Translations under genes and position numbers: made by a program | Notes under the pieces: generated by a model | Told to the model about the DNA's origin: nothing | Databases searched by the model: none | What the model saw: the letters and a program-made list of their open reading frames with translations, nothing else | From: Gracilariopsis chorda | Lineage: Eukaryota; Rhodophyta; Florideophyceae; Gracilariales; Gracilariaceae | Direction: 5' to 3' | Assembly: GCA_003194525.1 (NCBI GenBank) | Contig: NBIV01000042.1 | Coordinates: 248,001 to 312,000 of the forward strand | DNA: 64,000 nt | Part shown: positions 34,990 to 45,704 of the stretch, one piece after another | Numbering within the stretch: the first letter of the stretch is position 1 | Layout: every line of letters starts with the position of its first letter

Positions 34990-35585
34990 TCATAATCCAA
35001 GTATAGGACAGATGTCTTTCTATCGATGGTAACCGTCACATTCTGATTACCAAGGTATAGACAGGTCTGTAATTCCTCCAATGTCGTTAATCCTATGATG
35101 ACATCGAACGGGGGTTCTTCAACAACTAGGAAGTTCAAAGGTGTTCTCGAACTTCCAAATGTCACTGGTATATTCCGTAATATCCCCTTCACAACAGATG
35201 AGGTTCCATCAGCCACCGTTATCTTTCTAGTGGTAGATTATGGAGATAAGCCAAGCCCTTCTGCAAATGACAGGGACATAAGATTCGGTACTGCTCCCGA
35301 GTCCAGTAACGCTGCAACAGACGTTCCATATACCTTCACTGAGACAACTTTTAGTCTTCTGGTGGGTGAATCTGTCTGCGTAGCAGTCATTGCTCGAGAT
35401 GCAACATTCTTCACGAATAACTTCTTGATTCGCTTTTTGGCTTCTTCAGCGTCTCCACGCAAAAGTTGTCCAAACGTGAGGCCACATGAGGCATTGGCAA
35501 GTTCAATCAACACGTTGTACTTCCCAACATGATCCGGAATGGATGACTTGCGTTTAGTTGAAGCTTTCTTCTTTTTCGCTGTTCT
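34990..35585 (-). pseudogene. Element 4 aspartic protease (one stop codon)
   Basis: In the same frame as gag and RT. It reads KVYGTSVAALLDSGAVPNLM, the D-S-G active site, then after a TAA at 35240-35238 continues with VADGTSSVVKGILRNIPVTF and FDVIIGLTTLEEL, the second half of a retropepsin-like domain. A single stop separates the halves. It would mature the Gag-Pol polyprotein. Confidence 0.75.
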
Positions 35586-36746
35586 TCAAGTGGAAGTCCT
35601 CTTCCGAATGGAGGGGAGTCGCATAGGCTCTTTCTCCCTGACGTTCATAGTAACGCGCTCTATTGGATTCAGCAAGGGCGGAAGATCAGCTTCGGATGCC
35701 ATATGTTGCTTCGGCAGGGCCTGGCCATCAGGACCACGTTTGGTAGTATTCACAATGTCTACTTCTTGACATTCAGTGACTACCGTTACCTGATTATTTC
35801 CAGGTGGGCCTGCATGAGAATCAGAGGAGGATTTCAGGTTCCTCTCGGGTTTCGATTCAATATCAGCCTCGGCAATCCGTACTTTCTTCGGCTCCGGAGC
35901 TGGAATTCTTTCCCAACATGTAGCTTCAGAATGCCTCATTTTGTCACATCTTCTGCGACGAGTGTTTCTGTGTGGGTTGTTGGGGCACTTTGAGGCTCCA
36001 TGACCGGGTTTCTTGCAATGCAAACAGGCGCGAATCATACTCTCTTGTGTTGGCTCACTCTGTGTTTTCTTTACTAACAGAGAGAGTTGTGAAATCTGCT
36101 CAGTCAGATCTTCCACCTTATTTTCCAAGGACTGGACGGCCTGTTCTGGACGAAGCATGATCTTCTTTGTTTCATCTCGACGAGATGATGAACCGTGAGC
36201 AAATGAATATGAAGAGTGGAAAGAATTCACACAATTCACATAGTCTTTAACTGTTTTCTTCAAAGACTCACAGCCATCTGCTCCTCTGACCAGGACGAAC
36301 TGAGCAAGATCTTCCACCAAAGCGTTCCGAAGAAGTCCATACTTGGCTTGTTTGTTGAAACCAGCCTTCTCGAAACACTGATCCATTTCCTTCGAAGACT
36401 CAACAAGTTCCAGGGGTCGAAACTTACATGCCATTGCTTTCCTAATAAGCTCTTGCGGCTCTTCAACAACTGCAAACCTTTCGAGTAACGAACTTTTCAC
36501 TTCAGAGTAGTCCAAAGCCTCTTCAGACAAAGCGCCATCAATTGCATACGTATCATAATAGAAGTCAAATGCTTCAACATCAAGATATCCGATGATTTCT
36601 GACTCTCTCTCTTCCGATGACTTTCCCTTCATAATGAAATTTTCAGAGTAGAAAAAGAATTTGACGACATCATCTTGTAAACTGCCGTCGAAGATATATA
36701 TGCGAGAGCCCGCACTAGAGGCGTCGGCTCTCCTCGAGAGTACCAT
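35586..36746 (-). CDS. Element 4 gag (386 residues, zinc knuckle)
   Basis: The frame is open from beyond 36746. The first ATG (36746-36744) straddles the LTR border: its A is the last LTR base and TG begins the TGGTAC primer-binding-like sequence. The N-terminal half is a helical capsid-like region (FDGSLQDDVVKFFFYSENF, VEDLAQFVLVRGAD). A C-x2-C-x4-H-x4-C knuckle (CLHCKKPGHGASKC) and a basic run follow. It ends in a TGA at 35588-35586, after which the same frame runs on into protease. Either a normal gag terminus or a point mutation could explain the stop. Gag packages the element RNA. Confidence 0.75.
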   Translation of the reverse strand: MVLSRRADASSAGSRIYIFDGSLQDDVVKFFFYSENFIMKGKSSEERESEIIGYLDVEAFDFYYDTYAIDGALSEEALDYSEVKSSLLERFAVVEEPQELIRKAMACKFRPLELVESSKEMDQCFEKAGFNKQAKYGLLRNALVEDLAQFVLVRGADGCESLKKTVKDYVNCVNSFHSSYSFAHGSSSRRDETKKIMLRPEQAVQSLENKVEDLTEQISQLSLLVKKTQSEPTQESMIRACLHCKKPGHGASKCPNNPHRNTRRRRCDKMRHSEATCWERIPAPEPKKVRIAEADIESKPERNLKSSSDSHAGPPGNNQVTVVTECQEVDIVNTTKRGPDGQALPKQHMASEADLPPLLNPIERVTMNVREKEPMRLPSIRKRTST

Positions 36747-36859
36747 GTTAGCGCTGCACAAGAGCGGCGCTGAGAATATTTATTATTTTGTGTCTCTGTC
36801 GTTCTGTTTTGTTGTTCTATTGTTCACTCTACAACCGAGGGCAGTGAAGCAAACCTACT
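36746..36859 (-). repeat. Element 4 5' LTR, left piece
   Basis: First 114 bp of the right-hand LTR copy, ending with CTACT (36855-36859), the target duplication made by element 5. It continues at 48490. Confidence 0.85.
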
Positions 36860-37712
36860 TGAAGAGCATGCCTCGTAAGAGGGACATCTGGGGACTTGTT
36901 AGTTTTCGCGGTCGCACCAGCTTTCATACATGTTCATACGTGACGTTTCCCCATGCCAGGTGGCACTGCCTGCGAGCAGGAGTTGGCCCGGTACACTGGT
37001 GGTACACGTGGAACACGTGCGTTGGCAAGGGTCGCAGGCAAGGATAGATAGTGAACGGGTGGTTGTTATATATTTATTTAATTATCTATTTAATTAGTTA
37101 CTACACTAGGGAAGCTACACTACATAGTGCGTCGGCCTCGCGGCCGCCGCACCATTAAATCTTCCCCACCAAGGGTGTTGTACTCCAAGAACTTGGCTCT
37201 AAGCTCCTTCGCCTTCGGCGGTACTCGACTACATTTAGGAGAGATACCCCGTTGCCTACGGTGTGCTCAACCCCCTTGCTCGCCAAGATACCCCTCTTGA
37301 GGATTGTTCCCATTGTTGTGGTTTCGCCAGTGTATACGGTATGTTTCTCGGCAGTGCCAGGCCTCCCCGGAGCCACTCGCATGACTCGTTGTCGTCCCTT
37401 TCTTTTGTCCCATTCCCCCATATTCCTTTATATTTCCTCTTTCCTATTTAGGATAGTTCCCGCTATCCGCAGCTCATACCGACATCTGTCGTGTGTGCGC
37501 CACTGTATGGAGTCATCCCTCCTCACCGGAGTATTGCACTGTGTTACAGGTTTACCTAATCACCTTCCTGCGCTAGTCGCGAAGGTTGACCTCGGTTTAC
37601 ACCGGACTTCGTCGTGTCATCGCTGGAAGGGCTCTTTCGCTGTGCTACTCTCGTGAGAGGAAGATCCCGAACGTCTTCGGCGTGTTTTCCCATCACTGGG
37701 CGCTGCACCACA
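36860..37712 (+). repeat. Element 5 5' LTR (853 bp)
   Basis: Begins TGAAGAGC, ends GCACCACA. It contains the hairpin-forming GGCCTCGCGGCC near 37132. ORFs inside it recur in the 3' copy only because of repetition. Confidence 0.9.
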
Positions 37713-37715
37713 AAG

Positions 37716-37730
37716 TGGTCTCCCGACCTA
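37716..37730 (+). promoter_or_regulatory. Likely primer-binding site, element 5
   Basis: TGGTCTCCCGACCTA three bases after the LTR, identical to element 3. TGG fits pairing with a tRNA CCA end; the tRNA was not identified. Confidence 0.5.
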
Positions 37731-37815
37731 GAAGACTAAGCTCTGTATTACTCCTCGTGGAGGTTTGATTCATTTATCCGGAACAATTCCATGGTTCCTG
37801 TTTGAACGGTTTGTC

Positions 37816-39945
37816 ATGTCGAGGAAGCCCTCGGACGCGGATCCGTCGATCACTCGCAGCCGCTCCCACCAAGGTGTTGAAAACCCCGATGTTCGGCATC
37901 CTACCAGGATCCCGATTAGGGCTCGTTCTACCTTGGCTGCCAAGGTCACTTCCCGCTCAACGGGCCAGGAACCGGAACCCCGGAATGATCCACCAGCTCT
38001 GCTGGACAACTTGACACCCAGTGCTGGGCCGCCTACAGCGGTTACCGCTGTCGCGGAAGTGCCCCGCCATCTGGGGCCGTCGAGAAGAGCCAGGTGACTC
38101 GCCTGGACGAGCAGCTCCGTACGCTACGGACTGCTCACAACACCCTTGTCAGGGAATTTACCCCCGTCCGTGGAGTGATGGAGGCCAACCCTGTAAGGGA
38201 TGTCGCAGAAGATCTCCGTTTAATACGGTCGGACGTCAACACCTTGCTGGAAAGCTTTGGTGGATCCGCTGCCTTCGTAGTAGGAATTGAGACCCGATTC
38301 GATCGAGTTAGGGCCCGTCTGGAGACGTTGGAGCAAACCTTCTTGACGGACCAACCCGCAGCAGCGGAACATGGAGCTGTCTCCCAACGCGCCGGGCGCA
38401 GAGACCAGCGACAAGACCGCAAGAAGTGGAGATCCCGAAGAAAGAAATCTTCTCGGTCGCCACTGACCTCGTCGGATTCTTCATCGAGCGACTCGGGTAA
38501 TTCCGAAAGCTTGGAATCCGAGACTGGCAACACCCACCGCGGGCGCTCTTCCCACTCCAAGCGGTCATATGCCATCGAAGGTGCGGTTCGCGCCCGAACT
38601 CGGGGTAGGAAGCACTCCGGTTTGAAGGAGTTAGAGCCAACGACCCCAATGTATCGGGAGCTGCTGTCATATCGATACTATTGGTTAGAAGATATCTCTC
38701 TCGAGAGAAACGTTCGTGACACGGGTAGAGTGAGAGATTGCATTAAGCGCATGCAGCTCACACTCCGCAACCAGACTTTTTCTGGAGAAGACCCCATTCT
38801 GTTTTTGGATTTACTCGCAAGTTTCGTGGCAGAAGCCGATATACTCGGGATGAATGAGGCTCAGGCCTACATTACACTACCCGCTGAAGATCAGTTCAAC
38901 TCTGTAAGAGGCTCAACTCGTGCCTCCGAAGGAGGGGTTAGCTGCTGGCCAGAAGCGGTGCAATAACTACTACGGTCGTATGCAACTAACATCGCGATTC
39001 AATCGGCAATCCTCGCTTTGCGAGACACCCACCAGAAACTTGGGGAATTGGAAACCGATTACTCGGTACGCCTGAACAAGGCTTTTCACAGGTGTGGTAA
39101 TGTTTATCCCGCTGCGGAGCGGTGCACGATGTTCATTGATGGGCTGGACCCAGCCATCAAGACCCTAGTGGGCAGACACCGAGAAGACCATCCTAAGCTC
39201 TCCTACTTGGAGTTAGTGCAGTACGCCCGCGCTGAAGGAGATGCACTGCCCGCCAAGACACCTCAACCGAGGGTAAGAACCGCAAAAGCGTTGATGGTAG
39301 AGAACGAGTCAAACGCCCTCTCGCTTTTGGTGGATGAGCCTCCCCAGAAGGGGTATGACAACGTACACATTGCTCACGGCGATGGCGTGTCAGTGCCGAC
39401 TGCGGAACTACCGTCAACCTTGGACGGCACGCAATCGACGGATCGGGAATATGACCTGTTGTATACAGGGAACGGAAGAGCGCAGGCGCCCCGCATACCG
39501 TATGCAAACGGATACACGCGCAATCAGCGGCCCGGTTGGGTGAACAACCACTCCCTTGGAGTTGTGACCGATAGTCGGAATGTGGACCCGCGTCCCGCGG
39601 TGGTGGCCATAATATGTCACTTGTGTTACACATTTGGCCACACCTCACCACAGTGTCTGTGGTCTATCCGGGACCTCCCGAAGATTGTCGCCAATTACGA
39701 GGCGTTAACTCCACAGGAGAAGGCGTCTGTCCCGGCCGCGTCGTACTCGCGCGCCAAGACACTTTTCGCACGCAGTGCACTCAACTCCTTTCCGGAGAAT
39801 GGCCCCGGCACTGCCGGCTAACAACCGTTCGCGGACGATGGAAGTTGGTCCCGCACAAGCGGTTAACCGTGGTGAGAACGGACAAGCTCTCGTAGTCGAA
39901 GAACCTGAGCAACCAGCTCAGGAAAGCCCTGTTCAGGGAAACTAG
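37816..39945 (+). pseudogene. Element 5 gag (one frameshift, one stop)
   Basis: The ATG at 37816 starts MSRKPSDADPSITRSRSH, as in element 3. This frame ends at 38097. A second frame, open from 38094, carries a coiled-coil-like start (QLRTLRTAHNTLVREF), a Ser/Arg-rich region, the capsid-like part (LKELEPTTPMYRELLSYRYY), TAA 38964-38966, and continues in the same frame to 39821. That part includes a C-x2-C-x4-H-x4-C zinc knuckle (CHLCYTFGHTSPQC, about 39619-39660). A last shift leads to a stop near 39945 just before pol. Close to intact. Confidence 0.8.
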
Positions 39946-39962
39946 CCGAGGGAGTCTCTCAA

Positions 39963-42512
39963 TTGGGAGAGGCGTCCTCCAAGTCAAGGTTGTTGACGCC
40001 CGAGGCGTCACCGCCTCGCTCCCCGGTGAGAATCCTCTCGAAGAGGGACGCCTCAGACGCAGATTCGGAACACTTCGGTGTTCTGCGTCGACCGTGGGTA
40101 CGGGTAAGAAATAACCGGATCCCGGATATAATCTTGGTAATGGCCAAGCGCAACTACAAGGTATATGCTGACCTTGGGCTTCACCCCCAGTTCATGGTGA
40201 GGTACTTAACTGTTTTGGATACAGTTGGCGGTCCGAATGTCATCGTGGAATCGGCTTTGCCCCCGCTGTTGCGGTCTCGTATCCGTTCGGGAACGGCGCC
40301 GCAAATCGCGGACGCGAACAACAATCCGTTGAAAACGGTGGGAACTATCGACTTGGTCGTGAGGCTCGGAACATCCGTGGTAAAGCTCGAATTTATTGTT
40401 TGTCGGTCGTTGGCCGCTCCAGTCATACTGGGTTGTGATTACTGCGACCGATTCGTCAAAGCAATCAGACCTCGTCAGAGGCAAGTCGAACTAGAGGACG
40501 GGTCCACCGTACCAATAGTTCGAAAGCCGCTAAGGCGGGCAATGAAGAAGGAAGTGCCGCTACCTGCTGCACAGGAACCGCCGCCCACGTCGCGGGAGTC
40601 AACTAAGCTCCGCGTTGCGGCATCGCTATCGATACCCCCGGAGACCCAGGTAATGGTTCGGGTCCCCTCCCGTCAACACGGAGTACGAGTTATCCAACCC
40701 TTGACCTCGTTGTACGAGAAATATCAACTCACCATTGCAAATGGAATGGTCCAAGTGACGCTGGACGCCCTGTTCCGGGTGCTGGTCGCCAATCTTGGCA
40801 CCACTACCCAGTATCTGGTGAAGAACCAAGTTATTGGATCAGTTACACCCCATCCGTTGGCTACGGTGCCAACGAAGATGACGGCTGCCGAGATTCTCGG
40901 TGTGGTAACCTCGGAAGAGGACGTACAACCCACTAAGGAGGGAGATGGTAACACCGTTGTAACGGATAAAACACCGGACGATCCGGACCCCGTGCCTAAT
41001 CAAGGACACCACGGCAGAACAAGCTACGACCGAATTGACCCGGAGAAGGCTCTCGAAGAGTTGCACCTCGGCCACGTACCGGACTCGCATCGTGGGCGCC
41101 TCCGTGAGCTATTACGGGAGTTTACCACTATGTGGGATGGCTCCCTTGGGGAGATTAACGCAACCGAACATCGGATAGATTTATTACCGAATGCTCGGCC
41201 AATTGCACAATCCCCGTATCCGGCAGGACCCAAAGCTCGGGAAGAGGAACAATTCCAGGTGGACAAAATGCTCCGTGCCGGATTGATCGAACCTGCACAA
41301 TCTCCGTGGGCATCCCCAGTTGTACTGGCATTGAAGGCGGACGGCACTTGGCGATTTTGCGTCGACTCTCGTCGCCTTAACTCCGTAACTATACGGGACA
41401 CCTACCCCATACCACGTATGGATGAGTGTATTGACTCCCTTGGAGATGCAACCGTTTTCACGGCTCTCGATGCCAATTGGGGATATTGGCAAGTCCCTGT
41501 AAGGGAGGAAGACGGAGATAAGACTGCTTTCGTCTGTCACTCGGGGTCTTACCGCTTCAAGCAGATGCCGTTTGGTTTGACCAATGCACCGGCCACCTTT
41601 CAAAGGGCTATTGACGTTTAAATGTCCCGCTTCAAGTGGCGGGCTTGTCTGGTTTACCTGGACGACATTATAGTCTTCTCCAATAATTTGGATGATCACC
41701 TGACCCATGTCAGAGAAGTAATGACCGTGCGGCGAGACGCATGAGTTACGCTCAAATTGAGGAAATGCGAGTTCTTCACGGACACCGTAAAGTATCTCGG
41801 GCATATCATACGCCCGGGGCGGCTAACCATCGAGAAGGCTCGAGTCAAATCCCTCATGGAGGTGAAAGAACCGCAAACGCAGACGCAGTTGCGCTCCTTT
41901 TTAGGTTTGGTCAACGTCTATCGACGGTTCATACCGGACTTTGCACATACGGCAGCTCCGTTGAATGCACTTCTGAGGAAAGGACAGCCACCGAAGTTGG
42001 AACCGCTAACCACCGAGCAATCGGAAGCTTTCAACTCCTTGAAGGAGGCCGTCACGACAGCACCAATCCTGTCGCTACCCAAATTGGGGTTGCCTTATTC
42101 CGTGGACATGGACTCTAGCGACTACCAGGTAGGTTGTGCGCTCTTTCAAACAACCGGAGGGGGAAAGAAAGCCAATTGGATTCTGGTCCCGCTCTCTCAA
42201 CGTACACGAGAGGAATTACTCCGTATCAGAGAAGGAACGTCTAGCCGTTGTGTGGGCCCTGTCGACCCTCCGCCCATATCTAATGGGAGTACATTTCACC
42301 CTTTACACGGACCACTCCTCCCTGAGGTAGTTAAGGAACATCTCGGATCCCTCCGGTTGCCTCATGCGATGGAGGCTCCGCTTAGCGGAATTTGATTTCG
42401 AAGTCACCTACAAGAAGGGAGTGATGAACACGCAAGCCGACGCTCTGTCGCGGTTACCCACTAATGGGGAAGCACTCCTGAATACCTGTGACAACGAGAT
42501 CCCATGATTCAT
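39963..42512 (+). pseudogene. Element 5 protease, reverse transcriptase and RNase H
   Basis: Frame 39963-41621 holds the protease (LTVLDTVGGPNVIVE, where the D-T-G of element 3 reads D-T-V, so probably inactive; VILGCDYCDRFV), a linker, and RT (TMWDGSLGEINATEH, WRFCVDSRRLNSVTI, TALDANWGYWQVPVREED, QMPFGLTNAPATFQ). After TAA 41619-41621 the catalytic block YLDDIIVFSNN follows, then LRSFLGLVNVYRRF. RNase H (VDMDSSDYQVGCALFQ) shifts frame near 42150, with NVHERNYSVSEKERLAV and YTDHSSLR in the next frame and a TAG at 42328-42330. A few point lesions only. Confidence 0.8.
40932..40946 (+). promoter_or_regulatory. Internal copy of the polypurine tract in element 5 pol
   Basis: ACTAAGGAGGGAGAT is an exact 15-base match to the terminal tract at 47620-47634. 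It sits in the linker between protease and RT; element 3 has a purine-rich equivalent at 21628. A possible second priming site for plus-strand synthesis. Confidence 0.45.
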
Positions 42513-42513
42513 C

Positions 42514-44259
42514 ATGGACGCACCGGAAGACCCGGAATGGCCCAGCGACTGGGAACAGGACGTCAAGTTCTACGAGCTAATCGCTTCAAGCGAGACACTC
42601 GAAACCCCGCTACCCAGAAGTTTCGTGCCCGTCACGACGGAAGAAATGATCCGAAAACAATTCGGGGACCCCTTCTGTATGAAGATTCGTGCCCGTCTAA
42701 ACGGAGGAGAGGAACTCCCATTTGGAGTTAATGATTTTGGTTACCTCGTAAGGAAGGTCGAACGCACCCCACAAGTGGTGGTTCCATATTCCCTCCAATC
42801 GAAGATATTGCAGCTAACGCACTTCCCGAAGCTCGGTGGACACCCTGGTGGCAGGAAATTGTATCTAACCCTGCGAAGGGACTTATATTGTCCTGCCATG
42901 GCAGCGGATTGCTACGCAACTGTGCAGTTTTGCACTGAATGCGCAAAGAACTGGGTAAAGCTCCGGAAAAACACCAAGAAGTTGGCACTATTCCCCGCTA
43001 GGGCGCCTCTCCAGTTTGTCGCTATCAACATTCTCTGCCATTTACTCGCAACAAAGCGAGGGAACAAGTTCCTACTCGTAATAACGGGCAGATTCTCGAA
43101 GCCGGTTCGGACAGTACCTCTTAGGAGCATAACCGCTTACTGGGCCTTTGTCTACGGACCTCTAGTAGAGCTACTCTCCGATAACGGGAAACAGTTCGCA
43201 TCGCGATTCTTCCAGGACGTCTGCAGGATATTGGATGTGAAGAACCTCTTCACAACCACTTATCATCCCCAGTGTAATGGGCAGGTCGAGCGGTTTAACC
43301 GGACGATGCTAGTATCTTTCCGCTCCTCTGCGGCTGACCACCCAAAGACTTGGGATCTCCAAACCGATGCGATCACGTTCGTGTACAACACGCAGGTACA
43401 CCGGACTATTGGGATTTCTCCATTCGACTTGGTCCTATCACGGAAACCACCGCCAGCGGAGCTGGAATCCCAGTCTAAACTGGATACCTTCCCTTCCATG
43501 AGGGACTACCGCCAAAAGTGGAAAACCTGGCTAACCCAGTTGGTACCCGCCGCGCGGAAGTCTATGGGTCGAGCCCAAGCCGCCTATAAGCGGAATTTCG
43601 ATGCTTGCCTTCGAAAGGATGCAACCGCGTTGCGGGCCGGTGACTACGTCTTCGTCAGGAAGGAATACTACAACCCCGAAAGGGAGAAGCGCCACAAACT
43701 ATGGCCAGTGGCGCACGGACCTTTTAAGGTTAACTCCGTTACTACGGGCATGGTCGTGGTGGAAATGGGCGACAAGCTCGAGCGATTGTCGCGCGATCGC
43801 GTTGAACGGGCCCCTCCACCCCCGACCGAGGCTACACCAGCTACGCTGGACGCTACACCTGAAGGTGAATCTACGCCCAATACCTCGGTGATTTCACGGC
43901 CCGCCGTGTTGCCACACCCCGCCCGGGTCTCACAGACCTCCCGGCTATTGCGGCAACCCCGGCTACGCTGGGAACGAACGGCCCTCGATACCGCTCTCAG
44001 TCACCGTACAAAGGAATTTACCACCGCTATACGGCGACCTCTGGGAAGCCCAGTAGCCCCATCGCTCCGTCTGGGGAGGGAGAGGGGGACCGCGAAATCG
44101 CGGATACAACGCCAGACCGCAATATCGCGGATAAAACGCCGTCGCAACGGGAAGCAAGCCGTGGAACACGGACTACGAACGCTGGAATGGCACTGCAGCC
44201 GCGGGAAGATAATCGCGCAACGCCCCCTCGCGGCAGGGCCGCCAAGCCGCCGTCCATGA
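42514..44259 (+). pseudogene. Element 5 integrase
   Basis: An open frame of 581 residues. Zinc-binding domain: LTHFPKLGGHPGGRK and CTEC (H-H-C-C intact). Core: FVAINILC, where the first catalytic Asp is Asn; LLSDNGKQFASRFFQDV (second Asp); HPQCNGQVERFNRT (Glu). Compared with element 3 it lacks about eight residues between SITA and YWAFVYG. The C-terminal domain reads KRHKLWPVAHGPFKV. After about 43900 the frame enters the linker and is lost to a frameshift near 44200. The Asp to Asn change should abolish strand transfer. Confidence 0.8.
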
Positions 44260-45254
44260 CGAAAGTCGCCGCAGTAGCGGCAAGCCCTGAAGAAGCACCG
44301 CCACTGGACGCGAAGGAAAGCGACGAGGAGATACCCGCAACGCCGGGAGAAACCGCTCGCAGCACTTCGCGGATAAACCCTTCGAACGGGAATGACACTT
44401 CAGTGAAGGTAACCACCGCGAGAAGCGGAACTGGAAGCCCTGAAGAAGGGAGAGAACTCTCGACACGGCCGCGTTCGCGGACGCAGAACCCGAGCGTCTC
44501 GGTAGACCCGGGAGTAATTACCGACGGCAAACCGGCGCTGCCGGATGACTTCACCGTTAAGCACGGAGCGCAAACAACGATCCGGGATATTTTACCCAAA
44601 CCCCATAGGGGTGTACTATCTGTACACGCCCCACACGGGGATGGCCCCGGAACGGAGATCGGTGAGCTTACCGTGGACCACGGGAGGTTACGTAAGCTGG
44701 GCACGGCACAGCCACGGAAAAACACCCTAATTAGGGAGGCGGATTACACCACACCTCGTGGCCACCAACCGTCACAGACGTTACGAGTGGCGCCACCGGC
44801 ACCACTCACCCCACAACGTGGAAGATCTCCTCAGGAGTACGCGCAAACGTTACCGTCAAGACGGAATCAACCTCGCCACCTCGCAGCGCGAGCGAACCAC
44901 CATGCTGGTGAACGAACTACTCCTCGCGGAGAAGGACCCGCTGAGCGGAAAAGCCACCCGCACTCCCTATTGCGGGACGTTCTCCCTCACGAGGGCACGC
45001 ACGCCCCGAGGGACGTTACTACGACCCGGCAGGGCCGGACAGTCTTCGTACAGGAGTACATCCTCGACCGAGTGATAGCACACCGCTACAACGGAAAGGG
45101 TATATTGGAATACCACTCTCGTTGGTACGGATACGACCCATCATGGGATACTCGGGAGCCCATCGAGCACCTCCCCCGGTCCAAGGTAATTCAGTATCAC
45201 CGCAACGCGGGAACGGCCACGCCAGCAGCGCTGTGTAACGCCCAAGTCGGTTAG
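44187..45254 (+). pseudogene. Element 5 pol linker and chromodomain
   Basis: A frame of 355 residues continuing integrase after the shift. A Pro/Ser/Thr/Arg-rich linker comes first, then a well-kept chromodomain at about residues 286-340: FVQEYILDRVIAHRY, EYHSRWYGYDPSWDTREP, IEHLPRSKVIQYH. Two aromatic cage positions (Y, W) and the W-D-T-x-E-P turn are visible. The tail CNAQVG matches element 3 (CHAQVG). Likely function: tethering integrase to modified histones. Confidence 0.8.
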
Positions 45255-45704
45255 CCCGTCTAGGACGGTACAGAAGCAGGGTTACCCAGTCATGCACACC
45301 GCCTACGGCGGAACCGCCGATATGATATCGGAACACTACTAGTGTAGCCTCGAGCTACAACATCTACATTCTTTTCGCTCTGAACCACACAAGTCGGTTT
45401 TCATCCAGCATGCTGGTTTGCGACCACGGTCACCACCGTATGCACAGTTTTCCCCATCAGTGATGACGCACGTTTTCCGAAGTGCACCAAACCGTTGGAA
45501 ATGAGCGAAGCGCTACCTCCCGGCAGGGTACGTCACCATCAGAGGACGGAGACTAACCGCAAACCGGAAAGCGACCCCCTTCGGAGAAGGAGCTCCGACA
45601 TGGAGAGGAAGCGCACACAATGCGACAACACCCCCATAGAGGCTCGTCTTCATTTTCGATCATGCAATCTTTCAGTCTATCTCAAGCCAAAACCCCGCAG
45701 GGGA
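45255..45704. other. Non-coding gap between convergent pol and antisense ORF
   Basis: No supported gene. The region could carry both 3' ends (sense pol and antisense transcript). In element 3 the matching gap is shorter (26018-26183). Confidence 0.4.

Noticed and set aside
44027..44725. 232-codon minus-strand ORF in element 5
   Set aside because: Ser/Pro/Leu-rich mirror of the pol linker; no counterpart in element 3.
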